This document shows positions 11,404-32,839 of a DNA stretch of 64,000 bases, piece by piece. A model generated the notes under the pieces. That model was given only the letters and a program-made list of their open reading frames with translations, was not told where the DNA came from and did not search any database. The first letter of the stretch is position 1; every line of letters starts with the position of its first letter. This DNA is from Paralvinella palmiformis (taxonomy: Eukaryota > Annelida > Polychaeta > Terebellida > Alvinellidae). The translations under genes were made by a program, and so were the position numbers. The stretch lies in contig JAODUP010000090.1 in assembly GCA_025642065.1 (NCBI GenBank), forward strand, positions 560,501 through 624,500. Reading direction: 5' to 3'.

Positions 11404-11760
11404 ATGGACTTCATCACTTTATGCTTGTATATTAGGGATGCTTACGGCGGACATGATGTAGTCATCTTACTACGACTGCTGCTCCTCAAAGTGCGTATGA
11501 GTTATGCAAAGGTTATGTGTACCGACCATATGTTGCATTTCCCGGACCCTTTCAGGATTTGGATTACATGTAAATCCGGATCATTCTCTCCAATCATGAG
11601 AACCACACCGGATTGCTGCTTGTTGGCTAGGTTCTGTTTTTTGTTATACCTGTTCTTGTTACTGCAACGTGAACGATCTAAAGTAGACGAAGGCATTCGT
11701 TCTTTCAAATTCTTCTCGCCAATCAGTTTAGTCATCAGTAGCAAGTCCTAGATGAAACAA
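11404..11760 (+). mobile_element. Second Ty3 integrase remnant
   Basis: The ORF opens with MDFITL followed by DAYGGHDVV, the start of the Ty3 integrase catalytic core. An adjacent frame continues with YELCKGYVYR, equivalent to the helix before the second Asp. It lies after the end of the first integrase, so it probably comes from another copy. Confidence 0.4.
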
Positions 11761-12404
11761 TACATCAAACGGAAGCCAAAGTTTAAGGTTAAACATCAGT
11801 GGTAAGACTGGAAAATAATGTACCCGTTGTGTCATATGAACTGTAGCATATAGCATGTGCTTATTAAGCTATGACTGGCTTCTCCATTGGATGATAATGG
11901 AGTCGTTCTGGACTTCGTGATACCAACCAATTTACGGACTTCATGGAGGCCTTCAAACTGATGACCCTGCATGGTGACTGTGCAACTTTAGTTTACAATA
12001 AATTGTTCAAGCCAAACCCTAGCAGCTATCATGGCAGTCTGGTTTCTGGTTGGAATAGCTCATGGATATTTTGTAAATAAAAACATGAACTACCGAGAAG
12101 TTTCTAAACTTGTCTTTATATACTTATCCAGTCCACACATACTAATTTCATGGACTGAGATGTCAAATTGTTCACTTGCGTTTGTTTTGGTAGGTGTGCA
12201 GCCTTGCCTCGAACACCCAGCATACAATTTTTAGATGCAGTCATTCACAAACTTCTCCATTGATGGACAGTAATATCCACTTAAACCGGAATGGGATAAT
12301 CTGCATATGCCATTTTTGAGTATCAGTTAGATTTTTGATGAGGGTAGAAAAGGCTACTTTTTTAGATTTCGCCTAACCAAATGTCTTTCGCCATATCTTT
12401 CCTT

Positions 12405-13870
12405 TTACTGTATCAGTTGGCTGGAGTTGGAGTATTGCACAAATCTTTTGTAGAATCCAGTAAACCCAGGAATTACTTCATCTCGACCCTTCACATTGGT
12501 GGGTGTCTTCCAAGTAAGGAGATCATTGGTTAGCTCAGGATCACGTGCCATAACATCAGCACATACAGTATATTCAAGATGTTTACACAAGAACTGGAAA
12601 TTGGATGGCTTGAGTTTCTGACCAGCTTCAGGATTTCACCCAGCCGTTTTATACATTCATCAATTGTGGTCGAGAAGTTTACCATATCATCTAGGTAGTC
12701 AAGGCCGATCTTTAGATTTAAATCAACAATCAATTTTACTATCATAGATTGGAATGTAGACGGACTGTTGTTCAACCCAAAAGACATACGGTTGCTTCAT
12801 AAACACATAAATTAAGTACCCACAATAAATGTTATTTTCGGCTTATCTACTATTCTGCCTCCACTTGCCAATAGCTACAACGAAGATCCAAGGAGGAAAG
12901 TCAATTTGTTTTCTCTTCAGGACACCAAAGGTCCTTTCAATCCATGGGAGTGGCTGTGCCTTCCTGATATCCATGTTGATACGATGAAAGTCAATACAGA
13001 ATAGCAGTGAGCCATTTTCTTCCTGATTAGGACTACATTGGAGGTCCATGGGCTACTGGATTCCCAGATCACCTAGCCATTTAACAGTGTTCTTAAAATT
13101 ATTTGTTACCAAAAAAATTATTACTGCCCGATACACTCTCATCGATGGTCATTTGGTGAAGTTCTCTAACGATGGAACATGATTCAAGCACAATCTCTCG
13201 TTCAGTCGCATTAGTTAATTCCATCATAACCTTAACTGCATCAGATGTTTTTTTTAATCATTCAGGAGTTACGTGAAATGATCAATATTAATTTAGATTG
13301 TACTTGCTTGATATAACCACGTCAAAGGTCTTTGGAACAGGAGTGCCAATCTGTGACCCGAAAAAGACAATCAATGATTTTTTAGGATGCATTCTCAATT
13401 TTTCCTAGGTACTTACCAATCCACAAACACTAGCAGTCTTCGCCAAGTGTCGAGACATTATGTCACTAGAGTTTGACAACTTAGCTTGGTAGTTTGTTTA
13501 AAATTGCAGCAGGAGTTCGTGGCCTTCAGTATCGGAGAGGTAGATCATGTTAAATATATCCAGCAAGTATACTGGTTCTTACCAAATTTCACAATGTGTC
13601 TGAAACGAAGAAGACGAATGTGCCGCCTCTTGCTGATCTGTCAATGTCCTCGACACCATCGTCCTGTTCAAGCTGTCTCACTTGATGACGCCAAATATGG
13701 TAATCAACCTCCCCAGCAGGTACAAACTTCTTCCCAGAAACCAGCAGGAACTTCGTCTGGTACATGGACTGTGATATTCAACGACATGAGGCTCCGCGTA
13801 ATAATTCACCGAGCTATGGCCAAACAGCCAATTCTTGCAGTGCACAAACAGACGCAATTCGATCTTTAGT
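12405..13870 (-). mobile_element. Ty3-type LTR retrotransposon remnant on the minus strand (gag start and RT)
   Basis: At about 13760-13600 the minus strand reads GKKFVPAGEVDYHIWRHQ, a gag N-terminal pattern. RT follows in three frames: 13049-12843 (NGSLLFCIDFHRIN, block with the first catalytic region), 12787-12530 (FGLNNSPSTFQ and GLDYLDDM, the YLDD active-site box) and 12590-12405 (KTPTNVKGRDEVIPGFTGFY, the RT tail). Frameshifts and stops show it is dead. It is more AT-rich than the 7775-11350 elements and probably a different family. 13100-13480 between gag and RT is degraded. Confidence 0.65.
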
Positions 13871-14336
13871 ACTGAGATTAGAAAACTAACTAATAAACTG
13901 ATTCGAAATTACGTTTTTGTCCCAAATAAATTCCGATACATATGGCGTAATATAACACCACGCCGTGTCCTATCAAAATGCCAGTTCGGTGTAAGCCTGA
14001 TCAGTATTTGGGGGCGATGTTCAACAAACGATAGAATATGTGACGCAGCGGGCACTATATAGCCTCGGCTGACTTCCTGTAGTCCAAGCGGGTAGAACAA
14101 GGAACCCCTCGAGCTAGCGCGGTTTTAGGTAATGTTCTTCTAAAGTTAATACACTGTTCTAAAGGCCATCACCTGGTCGAATACACAACTCGAAGAAACC
14201 CCCCTGAGAACAAAAGGTTCATCATGGAAGACTGCTTCAACTTCAATGGTCCAATGACCCCTACATCAAGGGTTATGTCGTCAATGTGTGTACCGTGAAG
14301 AAACTAGATGCCAACAAGATAGTCTTCAGCTATGTC

Positions 14337-14413
14337 AGTTCAGTCTCATTAACCACCGCACCAAGGATTTTATCAAATGCTTTGGAAAAGTCAAACAGGC
14401 ATATCTATAATCA
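14337..14413 (-). mobile_element. Short reverse transcriptase scrap (motif A)
   Basis: The minus strand reads CLFDFSKAFDKILGAVVNET in one open frame, matching RT motif A of non-LTR elements. No other RT block was found nearby with confidence. Confidence 0.4.
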
Positions 14414-16490
14414 AGTTTTAACATTATAATTACACAACTATGACCTATATACCCGTCAGAAACTCTATGTCGAAAAGGCCAGTTTAAAGTACATGCATGG
14501 CTATTTAAAGCTGAATGGAATTTGGTTCTTCCAGCTTACTATAGATATGCTGCTTTCGTGATATCATGCATGCGATCTTTAATAACATCCAAGATAGCCA
14601 TTCTTGTAGCGGTTATTCGAAATTATAATTAAGTAAAGATGAGATACAGTATATCTTGATTTGTTCTGGTGTATCTCTGAGATTTCCACACAGAACTGCT
14701 TTGCCAAAGTTAGCCTTCTTGGAGACATAGTACATTTAGCTATCTTCAACCGAGTAGCGGCCGGTGTCACAGTAACGTTATTGAAATTCTCTAAACATGG
14801 CTACGCTTGCTGGACGTGTAGGTTTTGATGACGTGGAACAACATTTTTGTGTAGCAAAGCTTTGACTGTACGGTGCTTGGGATGTGATGGTGACTGGTCA
14901 GCTACTTCATCAGACGTATAACTGATCGGGGCTTTTAGTTTGGTGTTCTCAAATTACGTGATGGGTACATTTTTGTGAGATGATTGTGTCCATTTTGTGG
15001 AATGTGTCGGGCCTAAAATATGGTAAAATGGCAATGTCTGGGTTTTTTTTAAGAGAAATTGTCAGTTTAGATGTATTGAATATGTATCAGGATTGTCCTA
15101 ATGGATGCCATATAAGTTGAGTATTGGGCCAACAAATTCACATAAGAACGGAGCTGTTTGGATTTGTTTCTGGCATCCAAGTCTAATAATCTTTTGGTGT
15201 ACAAGTGGTGGGCTTGCCAACATTGTGTTCTAGATTGATCTCTTGGCCTTCAAGATAACCTCTTTATAATGGTGTTCACCCAGAATTTAGTAAAACATAA
15301 AGGATACCAGTTAGAGGGAATGTTGTCTTTTGTCTTTTATGATCTGCTCCATGCCTAAGCATTCCATAGTTCTTGATGGGATTCCTGTGTACCATTGGAC
15401 GATTGTTCACGCATTTCATTATTAATGTCTTGCTTTTCCCAGGTTCGGCATCTCTTTATCTAGTGGTGATGGAAACTTGATTATAATAATATAAAGTTAT
15501 TTTATGTGGCTGGTTACCTGAAATGAGCGAGATGCATATGATCTATGATGTACAGCTACACCACGGGGACTAATTCTAAACAAATTTAGAGTTTACAATA
15601 TAGGATTAGAACCACTACACAGTATGACCATAACTATGGGTAAGGAGTCTCAGACTCTACCCATGAAGACACAGGCGGCGAGTACTTTCAAACAATCCTG
15701 GAAATGAAGTGGAATTTAGTGATAATACTTTGGTGAGAGAAATTTAGTGTATATGGTCTGAGTTTTACATGTCGGAAAAACCTTCTAGTAGCTGGGCAAA
15801 AAAGTTATCTTTTGGGGATTGTAAGCATGTAAAAGTAGATCTCTCATTCAATATTTCTAGTTACAGTGACAGACATTTCATTATACCTGGAGGTCTGTCA
15901 GGTTGATATGATCACATATTCGAGTTGGTCAAATGAGAGGACTAAAATGGTGAGGCTGAATTGGAAAATGCATGTGAAAATAGTGATCTGGTTGATGGAT
16001 CAAATGGAACTCAGGGATAGTCTTTGAACCAACTACCTGGATATTTACAGCAAATCCTCTAGCCACACTGAGCTATGGGAGCATCCAATCTGGTTGAGAG
16101 TAATTAGGAAAACATTATTATATTTACAGACTGATCACACTCATTGGTTTTGCTGAGATTAACCAGAAAACTAGAATTCCCTTCTAACCAACCATGAGAA
16201 ATAAAATGAAAACAATAAAAGAATAGGGTGTCAATTTAGAAAAATCACCCCATCATAAAATATAAACGGTATCTTTGTTTGAATGCAAAATTATAAATAT
16301 AAAATCCTTCCAAGATTCAGAATCCTGAGTGGGTATTGTCATATCATGTATCTGTAAACAATTTTAGGTTACTGATTAGATAGATTAGGTTATGAAAATA
16401 TTGTTATCCAAACTGTTATTTATAATGCCAAATACTTAAGTGTTATAATATGCTTACCAGTTTAATACTATGATGATTTCTTCAATTGAA

Positions 16491-16515
16491 CACACACACA
16501 CACACACACACACAA
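16491..16515. repeat. (CA)n microsatellite
   Basis: About 12 CA units. Confidence 0.9.
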
Positions 16516-17143
16516 ATAACTGAATACCTGTGCAAGACGTCATTTATTTGGATGACTAGATATGCCTATAATAGCGAATGGTATTTAGCAAAGAAATTAG
16601 TGGAGATAGCAAAGTGTATCACGTTTATGAAGTTTCACATGTTTATATAGTCCAAGGCAACCCAGTGTAAACTATAATACAGATTTTACATCATGATAAT
16701 CTGAATAACAATGAAATGTTTATTCCATCAGTATGTATGTCAGGTCTTTATTTTTGTGAAGCCATGTACTAGTTAAGTTTAGCAGCTAATTCTGCTTTCA
16801 ATAGTTATTCTGGCTATCAAATTCAATAAATCTATCTTAGATAACTGTAAATAACTCCACTCACTAAATGAAGTTGATGTAGTTCTGGTTTGGTATTCTC
16901 AAAGCTATTGTTCATAATTATATTTACATTTACTATAAATGTACAAAAATAAAAATAATAAATCCATTCGAAAGAAAACAGATGCAACTACCAGTAATAG
17001 GTTTAACATAGACGACCCTGTATTATGACTTAATTACAGTGAGATCATGTGGTATTAGGTGTTCCTAATAACATAATAATGTTACTGGAGCTAGTGAAGA
17101 TTAAAATTTACAAAAATCAAATATACAAATCTGACATAATTAT

Positions 17144-17146
<3 letters not shown>

Positions 17147-17179
<33 letters not shown>
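17147..17179. repeat. (CT)n microsatellite
   Basis: About 16 CT units. Confidence 0.9.
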
Positions 17180-17182
<3 letters not shown>

Positions 17183-17892
17183 ACATCTTCTAACTGAACG
17201 CCTTAATTAAATCAATACACAGACAAGAAATTTTAGTTGTTAATTCACAAACATACAAAAACTCAGTATCTAATATATGGAATATATAGTGGATAAAAGC
17301 ATAGAAAATGTAAAACAAAATTATTTTACCAACAAAATACTGGGTTTTCTTAAAATAAAAGAACACATGAATAACATTGAACTGTCTTAGTGTGCTAAAG
17401 TCTGCACTTTTGACAACATAGTCTGACTATAAAAGGCTTACACAGTAAAAAGGTGATCTATGGTAACACTAGGTACCAATATATGTAGAACTGTTGCTAT
17501 ACTTAACATAACAAATCAATATGAAACAACTGACTGGAGACATGCATTATGCTATCAGTTGCCACAATCCAATCTGCGACCAGCACAGACCATACTGACT
17601 TTAAACTATTACTTAGTCTCCAGGTATCAGTTTGTGCAGATATACACATCTGGTTCCAAACAGCACAACAATGGAAGTGAGTCAGTGAGTGCTTTGTTTA
17701 GGCTTGGTGTAGATCACATCTGGGACATAAGGCGACCGAGTGGTGACTCTTTTGGTTAGTGTGTGATGATCAGATAACACATCTCACAGACACAGGTAAC
17801 AATGGGATTTAGGCCCTGACCTGGAGGTCTACCACTTAGCCTATGATTAACTGTGGTAAAGGAGCGCCTCATTACAACTGGATGTTATACAC

Positions 17893-26883
<8,991 letters not shown>

Positions 26884-28396
26884 AGTTCGCGCTAGATTAT
26901 CATGATTCTATGTCCTGGCCTCAAGCTCTATTACCGAGTCAGAACCACAACAAAAGCTTCTTTTGGCAAACGAGGCTGTGGCGGTTCAAATATTAGACAA
27001 CATATTAACACAGATTGGTCCGAATGCTATCTTACATTTAAAAATATTTTTCATGGTTTGGTATGAAACAAAAGGTTATATTTATTATTTCCGGTAGATT
27101 TATATTTTTTTATGAATTTATCATTTATAGAGTTTAGATGATTATTTTATACTAAACACCACTATCTAATGGTGCATGGGCAATTTACGATGAATGTGGT
27201 AGTCAATCATAACGGACAGATAACTTATAAGACTACGATAACTGCAATGACTTCAAGATCATGATCGACTATCAATATATTTTCAGCAGAATATTGTGGG
27301 ATAACAGATTAGTTAAGGGCCGTCCGTTAGTACCCTCTCAAAGTTAAGCACAATTTTTGCATGGCGGGTATAATTACCGAACATAGGGTAGGGTACTAAC
27401 GAACACTACCACAACCAACATACAATGATAGACTCTCTATAACAAATTATTAAGAATAAATAATTATGAAAACTATATGTATAGCTTGATGATTATGGAA
27501 ATTAAAAGAATTCACTTTGCTAGTGTGTTTAGTAATAAAGATGGATTATATATTTTCATATGGTTGCTAGCCTATGGTGTGCATATGAAACAATTATAAA
27601 TGAGAGAAAACATGGATGATTTTCATTTATTATCAGGTGTCGATATAGACTGATATAGACAACTTTTGCATTCTTTTCCGACATTTGATATACCAATATC
27701 TAGCATACACATATATTTATTGAATTATTCACCCGTGGGGGTTTAGCTATTACTCCATCTAGCTGTAGGGTACTTTCTCTATTCAAATAGGCTGTGAATA
27801 TAAATTTAACGCAACTTCAAAACAGGCGGATCTACAATTGCTTGAAAACGGGATGGGGCAACTCGTTCTGATATATTTTAAATGGTGATTGTTCACCTGT
27901 TGTAAATACAGTCTTTCTTATTTATGTAAGTAATAGTTATGTAGATGCTATTTCTATATTAAATGGTTATTACAAGGAATATATGTGATAATATTCCTAT
28001 TATATATGTTTTATCTTCTGCGTTTTTTGTTCCTTTATATGTCTTTTATATACATATATTGTAACCGCACTGTGTTCTAAATAAAATGTCCAACAGTGTG
28101 TTTCTTGGACGCATAAACGAACTGTTACATAGTATGGTTATGGAACGCGATTATTCCCACTGAGATAAAATAACACATTGTCCTAAAGTACCGTTTTGAT
28201 AATAATTGTATTTTGGTAACTATTTCACGTTTACAACCGTGTCCAGTCGTGTGTAATGTGCAATACATTAGTTTCTTTCTTATTCATCAGAGTGCAGCAT
28301 CAACATATTGATAACAAGAGAAATGGAACTTTTCAGTTGTTGGAATATTAGTATCATGAGCAACAACCAATGGTAGCTCTTGTTTGTAAGCAGAAT

Positions 28397-28438
<42 letters not shown>

Positions 28439-31400
28439 TGTGTCTATATCAATTAGCTGCTTGATTTGGAAATTGCAGAAATATTCCTATGTTTTACACG
28501 GCTTTTCCAGCTGAATACTCTATCGAACGTTACATAACTACAAGCCACCAGTATATCTCCATGCTGTCTGTTTAATGTAAACCAGAGCTCATTCAGGGCG
28601 TTGAAATCTTCATTTCATCCATTATGTTTAGCAAACCGTGACCTCAACAAGCCGCTTAATTTTTATGGAATTTAGGCTAGATCGAGACATAGCTAAGTAA
28701 TACGTGTCCATGTAGGCCACGCCATACTCTGATTTATATATGAGACTAGCATATACTAACTACAGCCGGCACTGATAGTGGATTGTGAGTAGCGGGTCAC
28801 AGTACGAATTGCTGTTATAGTTAGCTCATTTCGAAGCTGTATATACCAGTGGTTTTGTTAAGTAATTAAGTAGGATGGGTCTAACAAAAACCGATATTGG
28901 TAAGCCTTAAGAGCCTACGATGGCATAACTAAAGTAGGCGGGTCTCTATTTTTAGAATAGGCGGGTCAAATGACTCGGGTACCGGGTTCTAACAAAATTA
29001 CTGTATATCTCGCACATTGACTTCTAGAGGAGTGTTCTTGTCTGGTTATTTCAGTTTTATCGGCGCTCTATTAATCTGTGTCATCTTGGGATATTACTAA
29101 GTCATTAAGTAAGTAAGTAAGTAATGTATTCACTGACACATATATCGTGATACAATAATACATAATATGTGAAATTGTATATCCATAAATGTGATATGTT
29201 GTTAGCCAGGACGACCAACAGCCATAAAGGCTGTCTTCCTCGGCGCTCCAAGACAAAATTAAACACAAATTAAAATTAGTCAAGAGTTGGAGTGTTTATA
29301 CGTAGAGGACCCGGCCAGCCCCAGCTATTTGATTACGATTGTAGCTGGACTTTGAGTTTGCCCAACCCCTGTACTAGTTGCGCCACTGAGCTCGATTCTT
29401 GTCGGGGATATTGGCGCAAAAGAAGTTTTCTAATTATTATTATTATTATTACAATTATTTGACAATGTGTAACTATTACGATCACACGAATAATGATTGT
29501 AATTGATTATGATTACATAGTAAAATAATCATGAATACAATAGATATCACCCAAATATGAATGTTATGTGTCATTATATATTACTCGCTCACTGACACGC
29601 ATATTTCGAGAAATATATTTATTAATCATGGGGGAATTGCATTTAATGTACATTATTAGTTCTAAGGCACGCGGACGACTCGTCAGTAAAGAGTGTCAGC
29701 GTAACATTAATTTCAGATGAACCCAATCTTAATCCTCCATAGGTCGTGTTATCAACATAACTAAACATACGTTTGTTGTAACTTACTATTTCGTTGTGGT
29801 TCGTCGTTACGAATGACGGCTTTGAGCGGGACCTCACATTTTAAACTAGCATTGAAGAACAAAGAACAGTCTTTGAGATTATCAATCATATTCTTCACAG
29901 AGTTTTGATGAAGTCTAGCTGATAACATTTATACAATTTCAAATAAAAATCGGTCGTTTCTTTATATGACTGATACCGATGCTGAGGTATGTTTGTAATT
30001 TTATTTACTGTTCAAATACAACATATATTATATAATATACACAATAATATGTAATTGCTACAATAATTAATCATTTCATAATTAAATTTATATGGATTTT
30101 GCGTTGTTTCATAATAAAAGATATAATTGTGTCTATATGACTATTCCAAATCCTTTTATTTTTCAATTTGTCATGAATCTTTTAATGTTAAGGGGGTGCA
30201 TTATATAAGCAATGCTTCAAGCATCTTCCATTTCAAAATTCTATATGTTTGCTTTCATTAAAATTATGTATTATGGATGTTGAAATAAACGAATTGAATT
30301 GAATTTATTGATGCAAAATTAATATAACATAATCGAGCTCTATTAATAAATTCAGTCATGCAAAGATAAAGTAATTACCACATCCATTTACTGGCAAGCA
30401 AAGTTCTGAAAATTAAGAAGTTGATATTCAAGCCACGGTTTGAATAATTTAGTCACGTGATTAATGTATTGGTGCGAAAACGATATGATGGGTTGTGTGC
30501 TGAGTTTTTCTGTTATTTTTTACCAACGCTCTGTCATATATACTAATATAGTTGACTCAGCCCCAAAAATTACTTAATTGTTGTTTTATCGTCACTTGAT
30601 AAAGTATATTGACAATTCGCCGTACGAATTATACAGTATATATTTCGGTTGTGATATCAAAATCGACCTTACAGCTTTCGAAGGCGATTCATCGCTGACA
30701 TAGATCAAGTGTTCTTGTTATTGTAAAAAAAGGCGGCAACTATGATCTGTGGCACGTTTTCTAGCATTAATTGAGCTAAGATAAGTCTATATTTTTTACT
30801 CGCTCATACCAAGTGCATGGTTCTTGTTATAAGTAGAAACTCCAATATTAGAAGCAACCTAGATTCATTAAAAACAATATAGTTGAATAAAGTTATTTAT
30901 ATAACTCGATCACGTGGAAAGAAAATATATAGCAGTGCAATTTCTATATTTCATTATATTAAAGACTTTGATTATAAATATATTGCTTTTCATTGCTAAA
31001 AATAGCTGAAGCAAATGAATAAGAAATTATTTAATCATATACCAATCACAAGAAAAAAAAGGCCTTTTAACATAATTAATATTGCATTTATATAATCTTA
31101 AAATTTGGGACCCTTTGATGTATAATAAAATCCGTTTAATAATAATCTTTTATATGCATATGCGAATGTTCATCAATTTATATTTTTAGAGCATCTAAGT
31201 TTACTGAGGATGAACTTAAATTGTCGCTGTTAATTTTGGATACATACTTATTATTGGAATTTGCTGTTTACATATCAAGAAATAAAAAAAATTGACCAAC
31301 AAACAACTAAAATTAATAAATTAATCCAGTTAAAACTAAAGATTTTCACATCCATTAATTTGTTTATATGGTCTATATAGTCAGCATAAATTATCTTTTG

Positions 31401-32412
31401 ATACGTTTTCTTATTTCAAAATTGCAGTCTGGCGCAGTTCAGAAGTTTTTGCATCAGAATGAATTACTACAAAAGTGCGTATTTGAAGGGTTCGTATTTT
31501 ACACATTTCTACATAGCAATAACTATGTTTCATAAGAAAAGAAAAAAACATTTTTATATGCTGAAGTACTTTATAGCTGCCTTTCCTCAACAAATCATAG
31601 AAAATTTGTCTTGTGGCTTTGATATGAATCGTTCATAGAAGTGCCCCTCTGTCATTTGTTGGTTACATAGGTCATATCACGGGACTTAAATAATTTTATT
31701 TGCAAATAAAGGGTGTAGATATTCTTTGCAGAAAATTGTTTAGTATTATATTGTAGTGTCAAAGTTCTTAACTGATCTGTCACTGCGTTTGGAGAATTCG
31801 CTGAGGGCAAATTCGTCTATTAAATCTTCGATGATATACAGTATAGTTGGAAAAAATAATTGACGTCTGTAAATTAAGATCCCGGCCTCTTTAAAGACCG
31901 TATTTCTCGAAAAACTCTCGTTCTTCTCAATCGACGATGATTTCTGGCATTAAGTTTTTATAAAGACCAAAATATAAGGACGCCCCAAAAGTGGTCCTTA
32001 TATGTAAATACTCGAATTGTAGGACATTTTAAGTGAATTCTAAAGACACAAATCTTAGTGAAAGGTAATTAAAATTACTTTTTTAGGTCAGATATATTTA
32101 GGCACAAAATTAAGGTCTAAGTATGAGATACGGACGAGTTTAAATCTTAGTGAAACGGTCCTCTGATCGTTGTACAAACTGATCGTTGAATACGCGGCAG
32201 TGACAATTAATTGAAATATAAAGTTCGTAAAGTGCTGCTTTGAAGAAAGATTAATTACAGTAATTGAAAAATAGCTAGGTCTACTTTCATCAAATAGGCA
32301 ACACCCAGGAGGGCTCTACCCACAAATTTCAAGATTAAGTTAACACAAGCAATCTCACAACTGCTGTTATCTCACCTTGGTGTTTTTTACTACTATAGAT
32401 ATCTCGTCGACA
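26884..32412. other. Long AT-rich stretch, no gene recognised
   Basis: About 5.5 kb upstream of TMEM134. Only short ORFs without family resemblance; the longest plausible one (29837-29643, minus) lacks an ATG and any known motif. The first few hundred bases after 26883 should include the TMEM134 promoter, but no TATA box or defined element can be assigned. A (TA)n run lies at about 28399-28436. Confidence 0.6.
28399..28437. repeat. (TA)n microsatellite
   Basis: About 19 TA units. Confidence 0.9.
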
Positions 32413-32553
32413 TATGTTACAGTAAGATTGTGAAACTATGATTTTCGCGAAATCCTTAGGAAATTCGTGAAATCACTATATAAAATACAGTGATTTCACG
32501 GATTTCCTGGGGAGTTCGTGAAATCACTGGTTTCACAATCTTACTGTAACATA
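32413..32553. mobile_element. Palindromic MITE of 141 bp
   Basis: Both ends read TATGTTACAGTAAGATTGTG and then AAAC when read inward (32413-32436 and 32530-32553), a perfect 24-bp inverted repeat. The inner halves are also complementary, with repeated AGTGATTTCACG-type blocks, so most of the element folds into one hairpin. The outermost TA on each side could be the target duplication. No coding capacity. Superfamily uncertain. Confidence 0.8.
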
Positions 32554-32839
32554 CACACCCGATATATTTAGTCTCAGATGATAATTTTTCGATTTTGTTA
32601 TGAAAAATTGTATCGCCGAAATAAAATGTACCCAATTATTTAGTCCTAATCGTCTCGAAGCATTTTTAAAACTTAATCTAGGTCTAAGTATATCTAGACC
32701 TACTACTTGTTTTCTCTTGTGGTAAGTAATGTTGTTATTTAATTAAAAATAAATGTGGAATACGATGATGACAGATATGTTCAATTTTTGTATAATTGTC
32801 GTAGATAAAGTGTGTCAATGATTATGAAAAAACAGACGT

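Larger units (their letters stand above)
14420..17892. other. Gene-free stretch with two microsatellites; 3' flank of TMEM134
   Basis: No exon recognised. A (CA)n run lies at about 16491-16515 and a (CT)n run at about 17147-17179. The part nearest 17892 is expected to hold the TMEM134 3' UTR; minus-strand AATAAA hexamers occur, for example at 16746-16751, but which one is used cannot be told. Confidence 0.6.

Noticed and set aside
6240..11760. Horizontal transfer from a virus or bacterium
   Set aside because: The recognisable proteins are all Ty3-type retrotransposon parts, and GC difference alone was judged by eye.
29643..29837. A coding exon in the 27-32 kb desert
   Set aside because: The frame has no ATG at its start, no convincing splice sites and no recognisable motif.
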